In this document: piece after piece, positions 17,255 through 26,708 of the stretch
How positions within the stretch are numbered: the first letter of the stretch is position 1
How the letters are laid out: each line of letters opens with the position of its first letter
Origin: Acidobacteriota bacterium
Lineage (GTDB): Bacteria; Acidobacteriota; Terriglobia; Acidiferrales; UBA7541
DNA: 64,000 bases
Direction: 5' to 3'
Assembly (NCBI GenBank): GCA_013289585.1
Contig: JABCZR010000009.1
Location: 1-64,000 of the forward strand
Position numbers and translations under genes: made by a program
The notes under the pieces: model-generated
Databases searched by the model: none
Told to the model about the DNA's origin: nothing
What the model saw: the letters and a program-made list of their open reading frames with translations, nothing else

Positions 17255-19960
17255 TCATTTCTTCTTCAGCTCGGCGGGCCAGTTGACGACGGAAGTGAGC
17301 GTACTGGAGGAGGGCCGGTTTCCTTCGTATACAACCACGAAGCGCTGCCCATCCGCGCTGGCATCGTAACGGCCAAAAACGCCGTAAGAGTGGGAGTCAA
17401 AGAGCACGCGCGCTTCGCTGGCCGCAAAGCTGCCGCCCGAAGTTTCCACCTTTACAGCCATCAATTTATTGTCCGCGGAAAGATAGAAGATTTCTTTTCC
17501 GTCGCGGCGCCAGAGCGGACCGCGCCCGTCGCCAAGGGAAACCTGCCATTTTCCGCCCGGCCCAGGAAATGGGACAACGTAGACGCGATACTCCCCCGAC
17601 TCATTCGAGCAGTAGGCGAGCCACTTTCCGTCGGGAGAAAAGTTAGCTTCGCGGGCGCTGAAGGTGGATTGGATGAAGGGATAAGCTTTATGGTCACCAA
17701 AGAGAGGCAGGACCCATATCGACCAGCCGCCCGGAACCCCATTCGCGTATGTTCCTCCGGAAACACCTTCGTGATAGATGAAAAACTTTCCGTCAGGAGA
17801 CCAGGAGGTTGGAACGCGAAAGTGGTCGATCCCCCCTAGAAGAAGCGTTTCGCCGCCTGAGCCGTCGGCAGACTTTTGGTAAAGGCCGTACTTACCGTCG
17901 CGATAGGAAGTATAGACAACGTACTTTCCATCCGGAGACCACACCGGGTACAGATTTCCCTGTCCAGAAGAGGCGCCGAATGTCAGAGGGGTCTTTACGC
18001 CACGCGCGATATCGAAGGCCCAGACGTCAAAGCCAGTTCCATCGAGATAGTAGGCGAGCTTTTTCCCATCCCGAGAGAGGCTGATGCCTGCGTACGCGTC
18101 ATCGCCCGGCACGGCTTCGATTTGCTTTCCGCTGCGATCAAACCAGACCAACTGGCGATTCTTGGCCGCACCTTCGGCGTAGAGAAGAATGCCGTCTTCG
18201 GAAGGAGAGAACCAGGCGTGGGCAATGCTGGAATCCTGGAGCACTTGTTCGGCGACGGGAGCAGCTTCTCCCGTGAGCTCGAAACGTTTGGCGTCGAAGG
18301 GCTGGGCCATCAAGGAGGACTGGCGCAAAAAGAGCATTTGCCCGGACGCATACACAGCCTGGTAATGAGTATGAAAAAGGAGCCTGGTCTCCTTGGAATC
18401 GAGAGAACCCAGCATGATGGAGTTGGTGGCGCTTTCGCTGGGGGTGAACGTGCTCCCGGCCAAAAAGATAAAGTGACGCCCGTCAGGGAGGAACCAGGGC
18501 CAGCGATGAGTGGTTTCATTGTTAGAAGGATTCTGCGTGGTGAGTTGGGAGATGGGGCCACCAGAGGCGGATACCCGGTAGATGGGAGAGTTGACTGTCG
18601 GGGTGAAAACAATATCGCCCTGCTGGTTCCAGGAGCCACCGCGTCCGTCCGGAGCATCGCAAATAATGGCTGGCGGGCCGCCTTGCACATCAATTTTCTT
18701 CAGCTTGCCGCCGGCAAAAAACCCAATGTACCTGCCGTCCGACGACCAGAAAGGGAATCCGGCAGCTTCTGTTCCCGGCAGCAATCGGGCATGAAGCGAA
18801 TCCATCGGGCGAATCCATAGAGCGGATTTTGAATCGGGAGATGGGGTCGAGGCTACATAGGCGAGATTGCGGCCATCGGGAGAGATGGCGAAACCTTTCT
18901 GATCCCCGGAAAAGATGAAACCAGAACCTGCTTCTGCCTTAACGTAGGTGCGCGTGACACGAAGGTCGGGCGCGGGCTTTCTTGCATAAAGAATTCCTAG
19001 AGCAGCCGCAATCAGGGCGGTCAGGGCGAACGCGGCAACTGTCAAGGGGTTGGAACGCTTGCTCCGCTCGGCGCCGGGAGCGATTGCGCTTGATTGCAAG
19101 CCAGAATCGGCGATCCATTTCAATTCGATGGCAACGTCGCGGGCAGTCTGCCAGCGCTCTTCCGGATCTTTGGCGAGGCAGCGGCGGATGGCTCGATCAA
19201 GTGCGGGCGGAATGAGTGGTTTCGTGGTGCTGATCGGGGCCGGCTCTTTCTCCAGAATCGCTGAGGCTACGCTCAGTTGGCTCTTTCCTTCGAATGCTCG
19301 CTGGCCTGCGAGCATTTCGTACAACACGGCGCCGAGTGAAAAAATATCGCTTCGCCCGTCGAGATCCTTGCCCTCGATCTGCTCCGGCGACATATATTGG
19401 AACGTCCCGACGACCGTGCCCTCCTGCGTCATTGGCGTGGTCCGCATCGAAGTCGCAGTGAGCGTCGCCCCGCCTGTCAGCGGCACCGCTGGCTTGGCCA
19501 GGCCGAAGTCCAGCAACTTCGCGCCTGCCGGCGTCAGCATGATATTGCCGGGCTTCAAGTCGCGATGGACAACGCCGCTGCGGTTGGCTTTATCCAGCGC
19601 ATCCGCGATTTGCGCGCCGAACTTCAGCACTTGTTCGAGCGGCAGCGGGCCCTTTTCCAGCCGCGTGGCCAGCGTCTCGCCCTCCACACATTCCATCACC
19701 AGATAGTCGATGCCATCCTGGCTGCCGACGTCGTGCAGCACGCAGATGTGCGGATGATTCAGACTCGAAATCGTTTTCGCTTCTCGTTCGAATCGCTGCT
19801 TGCGAACAGGATCGGAGGATAAGTGAGCGGGAAGAATTTTGATCGCGACGGTGCGCTCCAGCCGCGTATCTCGTGCACGATACACCTCTCCCATGCCGCC
19901 CGCTCCGAGCGGCGAGAGAATCTCATACGGCCCCAGGTATGTACCTGCAGAAAGGGACAT
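17255..19960 (-). CDS. Membrane Ser/Thr protein kinase with C-terminal PD40/TolB-like propeller
   Basis: 901 residues. Kinase domain 8-280: glycine loop LGAGGMGEVY, K41 in VAIK, catalytic VHRDLKPGN (D134), DFG at 151-153, activation segment GTFQYMSPEQIEGKDLDGRSDIFSLG. A single transmembrane helix lies near 300-322 (FALTALIAAALGILY). The remaining ~570 residues carry repeated propeller units such as FAISPDGRNLAYV, WSSDGRYIGFF, LSRDGKKLAYY, WSPDGKYVVYT and FSPDGKWLAYC, probably extracytoplasmic. This architecture is common in Acidobacteriota. It could sense cell-wall or extracellular ligands, but the signal is unknown. The S9 peptidase upstream carries the same kind of propeller. Confidence 0.92.
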   Translation of the reverse strand: MSLSAGTYLGPYEILSPLGAGGMGEVYRARDTRLERTVAIKILPAHLSSDPVRKQRFEREAKTISSLNHPHICVLHDVGSQDGIDYLVMECVEGETLATRLEKGPLPLEQVLKFGAQIADALDKANRSGVVHRDLKPGNIMLTPAGAKLLDFGLAKPAVPLTGGATLTATSMRTTPMTQEGTVVGTFQYMSPEQIEGKDLDGRSDIFSLGAVLYEMLAGQRAFEGKSQLSVASAILEKEPAPISTTKPLIPPALDRAIRRCLAKDPEERWQTARDVAIELKWIADSGLQSSAIAPGAERSKRSNPLTVAAFALTALIAAALGILYARKPAPDLRVTRTYVKAEAGSGFIFSGDQKGFAISPDGRNLAYVASTPSPDSKSALWIRPMDSLHARLLPGTEAAGFPFWSSDGRYIGFFAGGKLKKIDVQGGPPAIICDAPDGRGGSWNQQGDIVFTPTVNSPIYRVSASGGPISQLTTQNPSNNETTHRWPWFLPDGRHFIFLAGSTFTPSESATNSIMLGSLDSKETRLLFHTHYQAVYASGQMLFLRQSSLMAQPFDAKRFELTGEAAPVAEQVLQDSSIAHAWFSPSEDGILLYAEGAAKNRQLVWFDRSGKQIEAVPGDDAYAGISLSRDGKKLAYYLDGTGFDVWAFDIARGVKTPLTFGASSGQGNLYPVWSPDGKYVVYTSYRDGKYGLYQKSADGSGGETLLLGGIDHFRVPTSWSPDGKFFIYHEGVSGGTYANGVPGGWSIWVLPLFGDHKAYPFIQSTFSAREANFSPDGKWLAYCSNESGEYRVYVVPFPGPGGKWQVSLGDGRGPLWRRDGKEIFYLSADNKLMAVKVETSGGSFAASEARVLFDSHSYGVFGRYDASADGQRFVVVYEGNRPSSSTLTSVVNWPAELKKK

Positions 19961-20084
19961 CGCGGAGCGAATTATAGGTTAGGAGGCTCTGTTGAAGCCA
20001 TCACCACGTCACGGTTTACCAATATCGCCAGCGGGCGCGTTCTGGCACGAGCCAATGTGAGTTTGTTTATGTCAGTGTCCGGTC

Positions 20085-22169
20085 TCACTTCAAGTTCTGG
20101 ACCAGCCATTCCGCCCAGCGGCGATACACATCCTGCTGGCGAACGGGATCCGCGGGGAAATGCCCGCCCACGGGGTAAGCAAAAAACCGCACCGGCACGC
20201 CGTTGTCCTTGAGCGCATGATACAGCTCGTAGGATTGTGTGACGGTCACGCGGAAATCTCCGGTATCGGAAAGAATCAGTGTTGGCGTTTTCATTTGACT
20301 CGCGTAGGTGATGGGTGACTGATCGCGGTAAGCCTTGATGTTGTCGCCCACGTAGGGCGAACCGTTGAAAATGTAGCGCTCCGTCACGTTGAAATCCGCA
20401 AGATTGTACTGGTCGTACATGTTCGTCACCGCCGCTCCGGCCATCGCGACCTTCCAGATCTGATAGTGCCCGATGAGCCAGGTCGTCATATAACCGCCAT
20501 ACGACCAGCCGGAAACAGCGATGCGCGCTTCATCCACAAATCCCAGTTTCTTCACCGCATCAATCCCTGCCATGACGTCACGCCCCGGGCCCGCGCCCGC
20601 GTCGTTCCAGATCGCACGCGTGTACGCATTCCCGAGGTTTTCGCTTCCACGGTAGTTTGGCTGAAAAACCACGCAGTCCTGCGCGGCCACAAATTGCGGC
20701 AGAAAACTAAACTGCGTCGTCGAAGCAGCGCGCGGACCGCCGTGAATAATTAATACCAGCGGGTATTTCTTGGCTTTTTGAAATCCCGGCGGATAGATCA
20801 GCACGCCGTCTTCGTGAAACTTGTCCGGACCTTGCCATTCGATCCTCTCGGTGCGGCCCAGTGACAACGCGGCGATCTCCTGATTGTAATTCGTCAATCG
20901 CTTTGGCGCATCGTTCGTGCTGGCCATGTAATACAGTTCGGAGGGCTGATTCGGCGTGCTTCCTGCGAAGGCAATCTCTCCGTTGCGCCCCACCGTCGCA
21001 TCGACCCAGAACGACCACGACGGACTGACATCGCCAAGAGCAAGCTGCTTTGCTGCGCCACTCAACGGCTGCAGCCATAACCCGACTTGCGCGCCGTCGT
21101 GCCCGCCGACCAGCAGCGACTTCCCGTCCGGCATCCAGATGGCGCGCAGAATATTTCGGTCAATCGATCTCGTCGCGTCTTGTCCGTCGCCTCCCGATGC
21201 AGGAGTCACGAAAATTTCGTTTTCGTTGGCGCGGTCCCCTTCCCGCGGAAACCAATATGCGAGTTGGGAACCATCCGGCGAGAACAACCCGAACCCCTCG
21301 AAGTTTTGGTGCTTGGTCAGCTTCCGGATATCGCCGGTGTCGACGCTGAGGATCTGCACCGTTCGAAGATCGCTATCGCCAGAGTGCGGATTTTCCTGTT
21401 TCGTGAACGCCAGCCACTTGCCGTCCGGTGACCAGGAAAGCGGCGAAGACGGCGAGCTCGGCGGCAAAACTTTCGGCAGACTCCACGATCCCGAAGTCAA
21501 TCGTCGCGGCTTTCCACCGTCGGCCGCAACCAGCCAGATGTGCGACGGCGTGGGAGCCTTGGTCTCCAGGTAACCGTTGTCGCCGATTTCGAAAGCGTCC
21601 AGATGTTTCTCAATATCTTTCTTGTTCTCTGCCTCGTCCGCGGTAACGTAAGCGATCTCCGTGCCGTTAGGCCGCCACGCAAATTGCTCCACGCCGTTCG
21701 GAGCATCGGTGATTTTCGCAGCGTCGCCCCCATGCATGGAGAGAACAAAAATCTGCGCTTTCTCCTCTTTCGCGGGGCCCACCGCGGCCAGAAACGCGAT
21801 GCGGTCTCCCGCAGGCGACCACCTCGGAGAACCCGCGTCCTTGCGATCGTGGGTCAAGACGCGTTGCGCTCCCGTCACGATCTCCAGAAGAACCAGTTCT
21901 CGATCGTGCCGGTCCTGCTCCATATTCATCCGCGAAACAGCATAGACAATGGACTTTCCGTCCGGCGAGATCTGCGGATCGGAAACCGACACGGCCTTGG
22001 CAAAATCGCCGATCTCGATCCGGCGCGCTTGCCCCATCGCTCCTTGTTGGAAGATCGCGCAGGCAACGAGCAGCACAAACGCGAATAAAACTCTGCCGCC
22101 CAGCGGCACTGCCAAGTAGTTCGATCGCGCCCTCTGTCCATGATTTTCATGCCAACGACGTGTCGCCAT
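20085..22169 (-). CDS. Secreted S9-family prolyl-oligopeptidase-like peptidase
   Basis: 694 residues from ATG 22169, chosen because AGGAG lies 9 bases upstream; an ATG at 22193 would precede that Shine-Dalgarno. A hydrophobic segment near residues 25-45 is a likely signal or anchor. An N-terminal beta-propeller has repeats such as ISPDGKSIVYAVSR, WSPAGDRIAFLA and WSPDGKWLAFTKQ. The C-terminal alpha/beta hydrolase carries the triad S556 (GWSYGGY), D635 (SDTGDFRV) and H670 (GGHFP). Relatives are acylaminoacyl-peptidases and dipeptidyl peptidases, acting on short peptides. The gene follows deoA by 45 bases. Confidence 0.92.
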   Translation of the reverse strand: MATRRWHENHGQRARSNYLAVPLGGRVLFAFVLLVACAIFQQGAMGQARRIEIGDFAKAVSVSDPQISPDGKSIVYAVSRMNMEQDRHDRELVLLEIVTGAQRVLTHDRKDAGSPRWSPAGDRIAFLAAVGPAKEEKAQIFVLSMHGGDAAKITDAPNGVEQFAWRPNGTEIAYVTADEAENKKDIEKHLDAFEIGDNGYLETKAPTPSHIWLVAADGGKPRRLTSGSWSLPKVLPPSSPSSPLSWSPDGKWLAFTKQENPHSGDSDLRTVQILSVDTGDIRKLTKHQNFEGFGLFSPDGSQLAYWFPREGDRANENEIFVTPASGGDGQDATRSIDRNILRAIWMPDGKSLLVGGHDGAQVGLWLQPLSGAAKQLALGDVSPSWSFWVDATVGRNGEIAFAGSTPNQPSELYYMASTNDAPKRLTNYNQEIAALSLGRTERIEWQGPDKFHEDGVLIYPPGFQKAKKYPLVLIIHGGPRAASTTQFSFLPQFVAAQDCVVFQPNYRGSENLGNAYTRAIWNDAGAGPGRDVMAGIDAVKKLGFVDEARIAVSGWSYGGYMTTWLIGHYQIWKVAMAGAAVTNMYDQYNLADFNVTERYIFNGSPYVGDNIKAYRDQSPITYASQMKTPTLILSDTGDFRVTVTQSYELYHALKDNGVPVRFFAYPVGGHFPADPVRQQDVYRRWAEWLVQNLK

Positions 22170-22214
22170 TATTCTGCTCTCCTTTGAATGCATCGATTCT
22201 TCAAGTAAGCCTGC

Positions 22215-23525
22215 TTAAGCTCCCAGAATCCTGCGAATCAGCGCCCGCTTTTCTCTGGGCGCGGTTTCTCCGAGGTGATAGCTGCCGACGATGAGCGACT
22301 TTGCTTCCGCCAGTTTGGCGTCGCTATTGTAATGAATTGTCGCCAGCGGTTCGTCTTTTTCCACGCGGTCGCCGATGCGTTTGTGGAATTCGAGTCCCAC
22401 AGCGTGATCGATCCTATCTTCCTTCTTCTCGCGGCCACCTCCGAGCATCGACAGCGCGACGCCGAACTGTTCGCAGTCGGTGCCGGTGATGAAACCTCCG
22501 GCCGCACTTACGACGTCAGCACGCGAGCGCGCGCGGGGCAAGCGCTGCGGTTCATCAATGACGCCTGGATCACCGCCCTGCAATCGAATGCCCTGCCTGA
22601 ATTTTTCCTTGGCCTTCCTGGTGGCAATCATGCTCTCCGCCAGCGCGCGCCCTTCGTCCACGCTCTTCGTTTCTTCGCCCAGATAAAACATCCACGCGGA
22701 GAGTTCGATGCTGAGCTCGCGAAGATCCGCCGGTCCGCCGCCGTTCAGAACGTCAATGCACTCGATAACCTCATTCGAATGGCCCGCCATGCGCCCCAGC
22801 GGCTGTTCCATATCCGTGATCAGCGCCACCACTTTCTTGCCCATCCGCTTCCCGGTTTCGACCATAACCTCAGCCAGCCGCACCGAATCTTCTTCCTTTT
22901 TCATGAACGCGCCGGATCCAGTTTTTACATCAAGGACCAGCGCGTCAATTCCTTCGGCAAGTTTTTTGCTCATGATCGAAGCGCAAATCAGCCCGATATT
23001 CTCGACCGTCGAAGTCGCATCGCGAAGCGCGTAAATTTTTTTATCCGCGGGGGCAATCTCCGCGGTCTGCCCGATCAGCCCCATCCCGCATTCGCGCAGC
23101 ACGCGCTGGAATTCTTCGAGCGACAGATTTACGTTGAAGCCTGGAATGGCCTCCAGTTTGTCGAGTGTCCCGCCCGTGTGGCCAAGGCCGCGGCCGCTGA
23201 TCATCGGCACGGTGAGCCCCCCGGCGGCAACGATGGGCGCGAGGATGAGCGAAGTCTTATCCCCAATGCCTCCCGTGGAGTGTTTGTCCACTTTCTTACC
23301 GGGAATCTCGGAGTGGTCGAGGACTTCGCCCGAATAAAGCATCACCTCGGTGAGGGCGGCCATCTCCGCTCGATTCAGACCGCGGATCCAGACCGCCATG
23401 AGCCACGCAGCCATCTGGTAATCCGGAATTTCGCCGCGCGTGTAGCCGGAAACGAGAAAGCTGATTTCTTCGCGGGAGAGTTCCCCGGAATCACGTTTTT
23501 TGCGAATCAGGTCGACGGCGCGCAT
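22215..23525 (-). CDS. deoA: Pyrimidine-nucleoside (thymidine) phosphorylase
   Basis: 436 residues from ATG 23525, matching the 430-440 residues usual for the family; the frame runs 14 codons further upstream without conserved sequence. It converts thymidine, uridine or deoxyuridine to base plus sugar-1-phosphate. Motifs are DKHSTGGIGDKTSLILAP (phosphate site), the signature SGRGLGHTGGTLDKLEAIPG, YALRDATSTVENIGLI and LDVKTGSGAFMK. It complements nupC-punA-cdd a few kilobases downstream on the same strand, completing pyrimidine salvage after deamination, although two unrelated genes intervene. Confidence 0.93.
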   Translation of the reverse strand: MRAVDLIRKKRDSGELSREEISFLVSGYTRGEIPDYQMAAWLMAVWIRGLNRAEMAALTEVMLYSGEVLDHSEIPGKKVDKHSTGGIGDKTSLILAPIVAAGGLTVPMISGRGLGHTGGTLDKLEAIPGFNVNLSLEEFQRVLRECGMGLIGQTAEIAPADKKIYALRDATSTVENIGLICASIMSKKLAEGIDALVLDVKTGSGAFMKKEEDSVRLAEVMVETGKRMGKKVVALITDMEQPLGRMAGHSNEVIECIDVLNGGGPADLRELSIELSAWMFYLGEETKSVDEGRALAESMIATRKAKEKFRQGIRLQGGDPGVIDEPQRLPRARSRADVVSAAGGFITGTDCEQFGVALSMLGGGREKKEDRIDHAVGLEFHKRIGDRVEKDEPLATIHYNSDAKLAEAKSLIVGSYHLGETAPREKRALIRRILGA

Positions 23526-23605
23526 TCGAATGGAAAGCGAACGGCGAGCGTAGCATTCGCTTCCCAATGCGTCAACGCAAAGCGAGCTCGCCGGCGAACG
23601 CGCAT

Positions 23606-24124
23606 CTACAGCGGCTGTTGCACATCCGGAGGCAGGTTAGTCGACTGGCTGGAAACCACGTGCCATCCGTTCGGCGTGTTCACGTACACGTGAATGGCGC
23701 GGATCTGGATACTCACTTGTTGCCCGCGCATGCTCACTCGCGCGGACCAAAGGCAAGTTGCGACCGCGGTGTCCTGAAAGATGTGTACTTTGATATCGGA
23801 GGCGTTGAACGAATCGTATTTTGCGGAAGGAGATTCGATCGTATTGATCCACTGGGTCTTGTTCACTTGCTGCCCGTGGGACAGCGTGCCGGAATAGTCA
23901 TCGGCGTAGACGCGATGGAAAAAAGTGCCGCTGTTCTGCTGAATGGCGCGCGTGGCTTCTTTTTCCAGGCTGATAATCTCCTGTCTCTGCAATTCGAAGT
24001 CCGGCGATTGCGTAACGCAGCGCTGAATGCACGCATCGCGGTAGGCCTCTTGTCCCTGCCCTTGCCAGGCAGAAGCAAACGCCATGGCGATCGTCAATGC
24101 TGCCGTACCCGCAATCTTGTACAT
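23606..24124 (-). CDS. Secreted NTF2-like (DUF4440/SnoaL-type) protein
   Basis: 172 residues. Residues 1-25 are a signal peptide ending near QGQGQEA. The rest resembles the DUF4440 cone-fold family: an acidic helix (EIISLEKEATRAI), FFHRVYADDYSGTLSHGQ, VHIFQDTAVATCLW and WHVVSSQSTNLPP. Two cysteines (CIQRC) follow the signal and may form a disulfide. AAGGAG lies about 10 bases before the ATG and a good promoter lies upstream, so the gene is probably monocistronic. Function is unknown; members of the fold include small-molecule binders and enzymes. Confidence 0.75.
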   Translation of the reverse strand: MYKIAGTAALTIAMAFASAWQGQGQEAYRDACIQRCVTQSPDFELQRQEIISLEKEATRAIQQNSGTFFHRVYADDYSGTLSHGQQVNKTQWINTIESPSAKYDSFNASDIKVHIFQDTAVATCLWSARVSMRGQQVSIQIRAIHVYVNTPNGWHVVSSQSTNLPPDVQQPL

Positions 24125-24164
24125 GTGGATTCGTCTCCTTCACCGAGTGGTTAAGGCTTACTGG

Positions 24165-24192
24165 ATTATATTGGAGAAAACGATGCCACCAA
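24165..24192 (-). promoter_or_regulatory. Sigma-70-type promoter for the NTF2-like gene
   Basis: Read on the minus strand, TTGGTG (24192-24187) and a perfect TATAAT (24170-24165) are spaced by 16 bases. The -10 ends about 40 bases before the ATG at 24124, leaving a short leader containing the Shine-Dalgarno. Confidence 0.5.
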
Positions 24193-24283
24193 AGAGCGCA
24201 GTCGGCGAAAAAATCCTCTGTTCATCAAACGCAAATACTATGTCCCAAAGTGGAACGGTTGAAGCCTCACGGAGAACGCTTGT

Positions 24284-25450
24284 TCAAGCCAGCGCGGGCT
24301 CGGAAGGTGTCTGCGATTGCGGCTGCCCCAACTGTTGTTTGCGCCGGGGATTGAGTTTGCGGCGTGCCGGTTCTTCAATAAAGCGATAAACAAAAGCGGA
24401 GAAGCCAACCGCAATTAAAACAAACACGAATATGCCGGCGAAGCTCTGAAAGCGAAGCTGTCCTGTTGTGTTATGAAAATACATACCCATGATCATCGAG
24501 TGGAGCAGGTAAAGGCTGTAGCTTGCGTCACCGCAGAGAACCAGCAGGCGGTTCTCCATCACTGCGCTCCAGCGCGGCTTCAGAGCGAAACCATAGACGA
24601 TTGCGGCGAATACCGGCGCCAGTAGCGCCGTGTGCAGGAGTGGATACGGAATCGCGGCTTCGAAATAGGCGGCCAGGCCGACTCCTGCAATGCCAAAAAG
24701 CACCAGCGGCAGCGCGAATTTGTTTTCGCGGCGTGAACGGAGAAAAAGAAAACCGCAGGCCATGCCCAGTAGGAATTCGGGGAGTCGAGCGAGGGGATGG
24801 AACTTGAGTGCGTTCAGCCAAAAAGCATTGAGAACGTCAGCGTTTACGACCGTGAGATGGTCGGGATTGAGGACCACATAGGTCGTAGAAAATGTCAGGC
24901 TGGCTAGCCACGCGGCAGCGGCGATCAGCAGCAACTGCGGTTGCGTCCGCCGCACCAGCAGCAGCAACAGAAATGGGAACAGGAGATAGAAAAACGCTTC
25001 AACGGAGAGGCTCCAGGCTACGGGATTCCAGGTGAGCGCCGCCGGGGGAACCCACGCCTGCATCAGGGCCACAACCAGCCCGGCCGCGAGTTTCAGGTGC
25101 GCCTTCGGCCATGCGAAAAAGGGAATGTCGAACTTTAGTACCGCGATGAAAAACCACGGTGCGGTGAACAGCAGCGAAAAGGCGTAGGCCGGATAGATTC
25201 GCGCAAAACGCGCTCGCCAGAAATCCTTGAGGCTCAGGGTGCGGCCGGCATAGGTGTAAACCAGAATAAAACCTGAGAGGACGAAAAAGAAGCTCACGCC
25301 AACGTAGCCGACGGCTGCCAGCTTCTCGTACCAAACCGGTCCTTGAACGATTTTCATGGCCTGAAGATGAAAAATGACCACGTGAAACGCGGCGAAAAAA
25401 CGCAATGAAGTCAGCGCGGGAAGGCGCGGGCGAGCAGCTTCGAGGTCCAT
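24284..25450 (-). CDS. Membrane acyltransferase, OafA/YrhL (acyltransferase 3) family
   Basis: 388 residues from ATG 25450, with about ten transmembrane helices. The family signature at the start is clear: LTSLRFFAAFHVVIFHLQ, with the catalytic histidine in the first helix; GVSFFFVLSGFILVYTY and FWRARFARIYPAY follow. Such proteins O-acylate sugars of lipopolysaccharide, exopolysaccharide, peptidoglycan or antibiotics at the inner membrane. The C-terminus is basic and glutamine-rich (RRKLNPRRKQQLGQ). No glycan cluster is adjacent, so the acceptor is unknown. Confidence 0.9.
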   Translation of the reverse strand: MDLEAARPRLPALTSLRFFAAFHVVIFHLQAMKIVQGPVWYEKLAAVGYVGVSFFFVLSGFILVYTYAGRTLSLKDFWRARFARIYPAYAFSLLFTAPWFFIAVLKFDIPFFAWPKAHLKLAAGLVVALMQAWVPPAALTWNPVAWSLSVEAFFYLLFPFLLLLLVRRTQPQLLLIAAAAWLASLTFSTTYVVLNPDHLTVVNADVLNAFWLNALKFHPLARLPEFLLGMACGFLFLRSRRENKFALPLVLFGIAGVGLAAYFEAAIPYPLLHTALLAPVFAAIVYGFALKPRWSAVMENRLLVLCGDASYSLYLLHSMIMGMYFHNTTGQLRFQSFAGIFVFVLIAVGFSAFVYRFIEEPARRKLNPRRKQQLGQPQSQTPSEPALA

Positions 25451-25595
25451 ATCCCATCTTACGCTAGCGGACCGCCGCAAGTTTCACAAGAAGGATTCGA
25501 ATGCAAGCGCTCGCCTTTGCAGGTTTGGCCTCTGCTAGAATAAACCCTCGTTGAATCCGGTTACCCAGGGGTGGTTGTAAAAATACGGAGGAAAC

Positions 25596-26708
25596 ATGAT
25601 AGATGTTTCGAAAGGATTCTCGCGCCGGCAGTTCCTCACTCACACCTCATGCTTTGGAGCGTTTTATGCCGCCGCCCAAATGATTCCCTTGCCGGCACTC
25701 GCGGCGGAGCTGGCGATCGATTCGCGCGTCTCGCAGACACCCATAGTGGATAAGGGCTTCGCGTCGGTGAGAAAGATTGGCAACGGATTATACGCGACCA
25801 TCTCTGACCCTTCGAAAGGCAACACCACACTCTGCAACGGCGGTTTCCTCGCGGGTAAGGACGCCGCGCTGCTGATAGAAGGTTACACGACTCCCGCGGG
25901 TGCCGCCTTTCAGATGGACGCGCTTCGAATGGTGAGCCAGGTGCCGGTTAAGGGCGCACTGGACACCCACTACCACTTCGATCATTCGATGGGAAACGCT
26001 TTTTATGGCGTCAATGGCATTGCGCTCTGGGCCCACGCCACGGCGTCCAAACGAATTGTCGACAGCTATTCTCCGCTTCAGGGGACGGATAAAGGAGCCG
26101 TTCTCGGACCGCTTGAAAAGAGAGTCAAAGATGCGAAGTCGGATGGGGAGAGGACCCACGCGCAAAGTGACTTGAACGCAGTGACCGGGCTCTTCCAGAT
26201 TGCTAACGCCAGTATTCTGTCCCTGCCGAATCATCCCATCGATCCGGCAAAGCTGCCGATGTCCATCGATCTCGGAGGACTGACGGCGGTGGTGGAGTCG
26301 CACCCCGGGCATTCGGGAACGGACATCGTGGTGAGAGTGCCCGAGCAAAATGTTGTTTACGCCGGAGATCTGCTGTTTAGCGGTTGGTATCCCGTGTGCT
26401 TTGACGAGAAGGCTACAATTTCAGGCTGGCGCGATACGCTGAAGAAATTTGCGGCTCTGGATAAAGACACGCTTTTCGTTCCCGGCCACGGCCAGATTTG
26501 CGGGCAGGAAGGAATTGCGACGCTCCGCGAAGTGTTCGACGACATCGCGGCGCAAGCGGAAAAAATGTACAAGGCCGGAGTTCCCGTGGAGGAAGCTCAG
26601 CAGCGGTATGCCGTCCCGGAAAAGTTCAAGAATTTTCCGGTGTACGCGTGGGGTTTCACCATCGGCCCTGCGATCGCCAAGCTCTACGGGGAGTGGCGCG
26701 CGAATTAG
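25596..26708 (+). CDS. Tat-exported metallo-beta-lactamase-fold hydrolase
   Basis: 370 residues. The N-terminus has a twin-arginine motif (FSRRQFLTHTSCFGAFY) and a cleavage region near PALAAELA. The di-metal motif THYHFDH gives H125, H127, D129 and H130. Later ligands are in ESHPGHSGTDIVV, VYAGDLLF and FVPGHG. The fold covers thiolesterases, lactonases and quercetinase-like enzymes; no subfamily signature decides the substrate. GGAGG lies 5 bases before the ATG. The stop codon overlaps that of the convergent barrel gene by 4 bases. Confidence 0.87.
   Translation: MIDVSKGFSRRQFLTHTSCFGAFYAAAQMIPLPALAAELAIDSRVSQTPIVDKGFASVRKIGNGLYATISDPSKGNTTLCNGGFLAGKDAALLIEGYTTPAGAAFQMDALRMVSQVPVKGALDTHYHFDHSMGNAFYGVNGIALWAHATASKRIVDSYSPLQGTDKGAVLGPLEKRVKDAKSDGERTHAQSDLNAVTGLFQIANASILSLPNHPIDPAKLPMSIDLGGLTAVVESHPGHSGTDIVVRVPEQNVVYAGDLLFSGWYPVCFDEKATISGWRDTLKKFAALDKDTLFVPGHGQICGQEGIATLREVFDDIAAQAEKMYKAGVPVEEAQQRYAVPEKFKNFPVYAWGFTIGPAIAKLYGEWRAN

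Noticed and set aside
22275-23693. 472-residue plus-strand frame over deoA
   Set aside because: Antisense to deoA, whose motifs are complete; no domain in the opposite frame.
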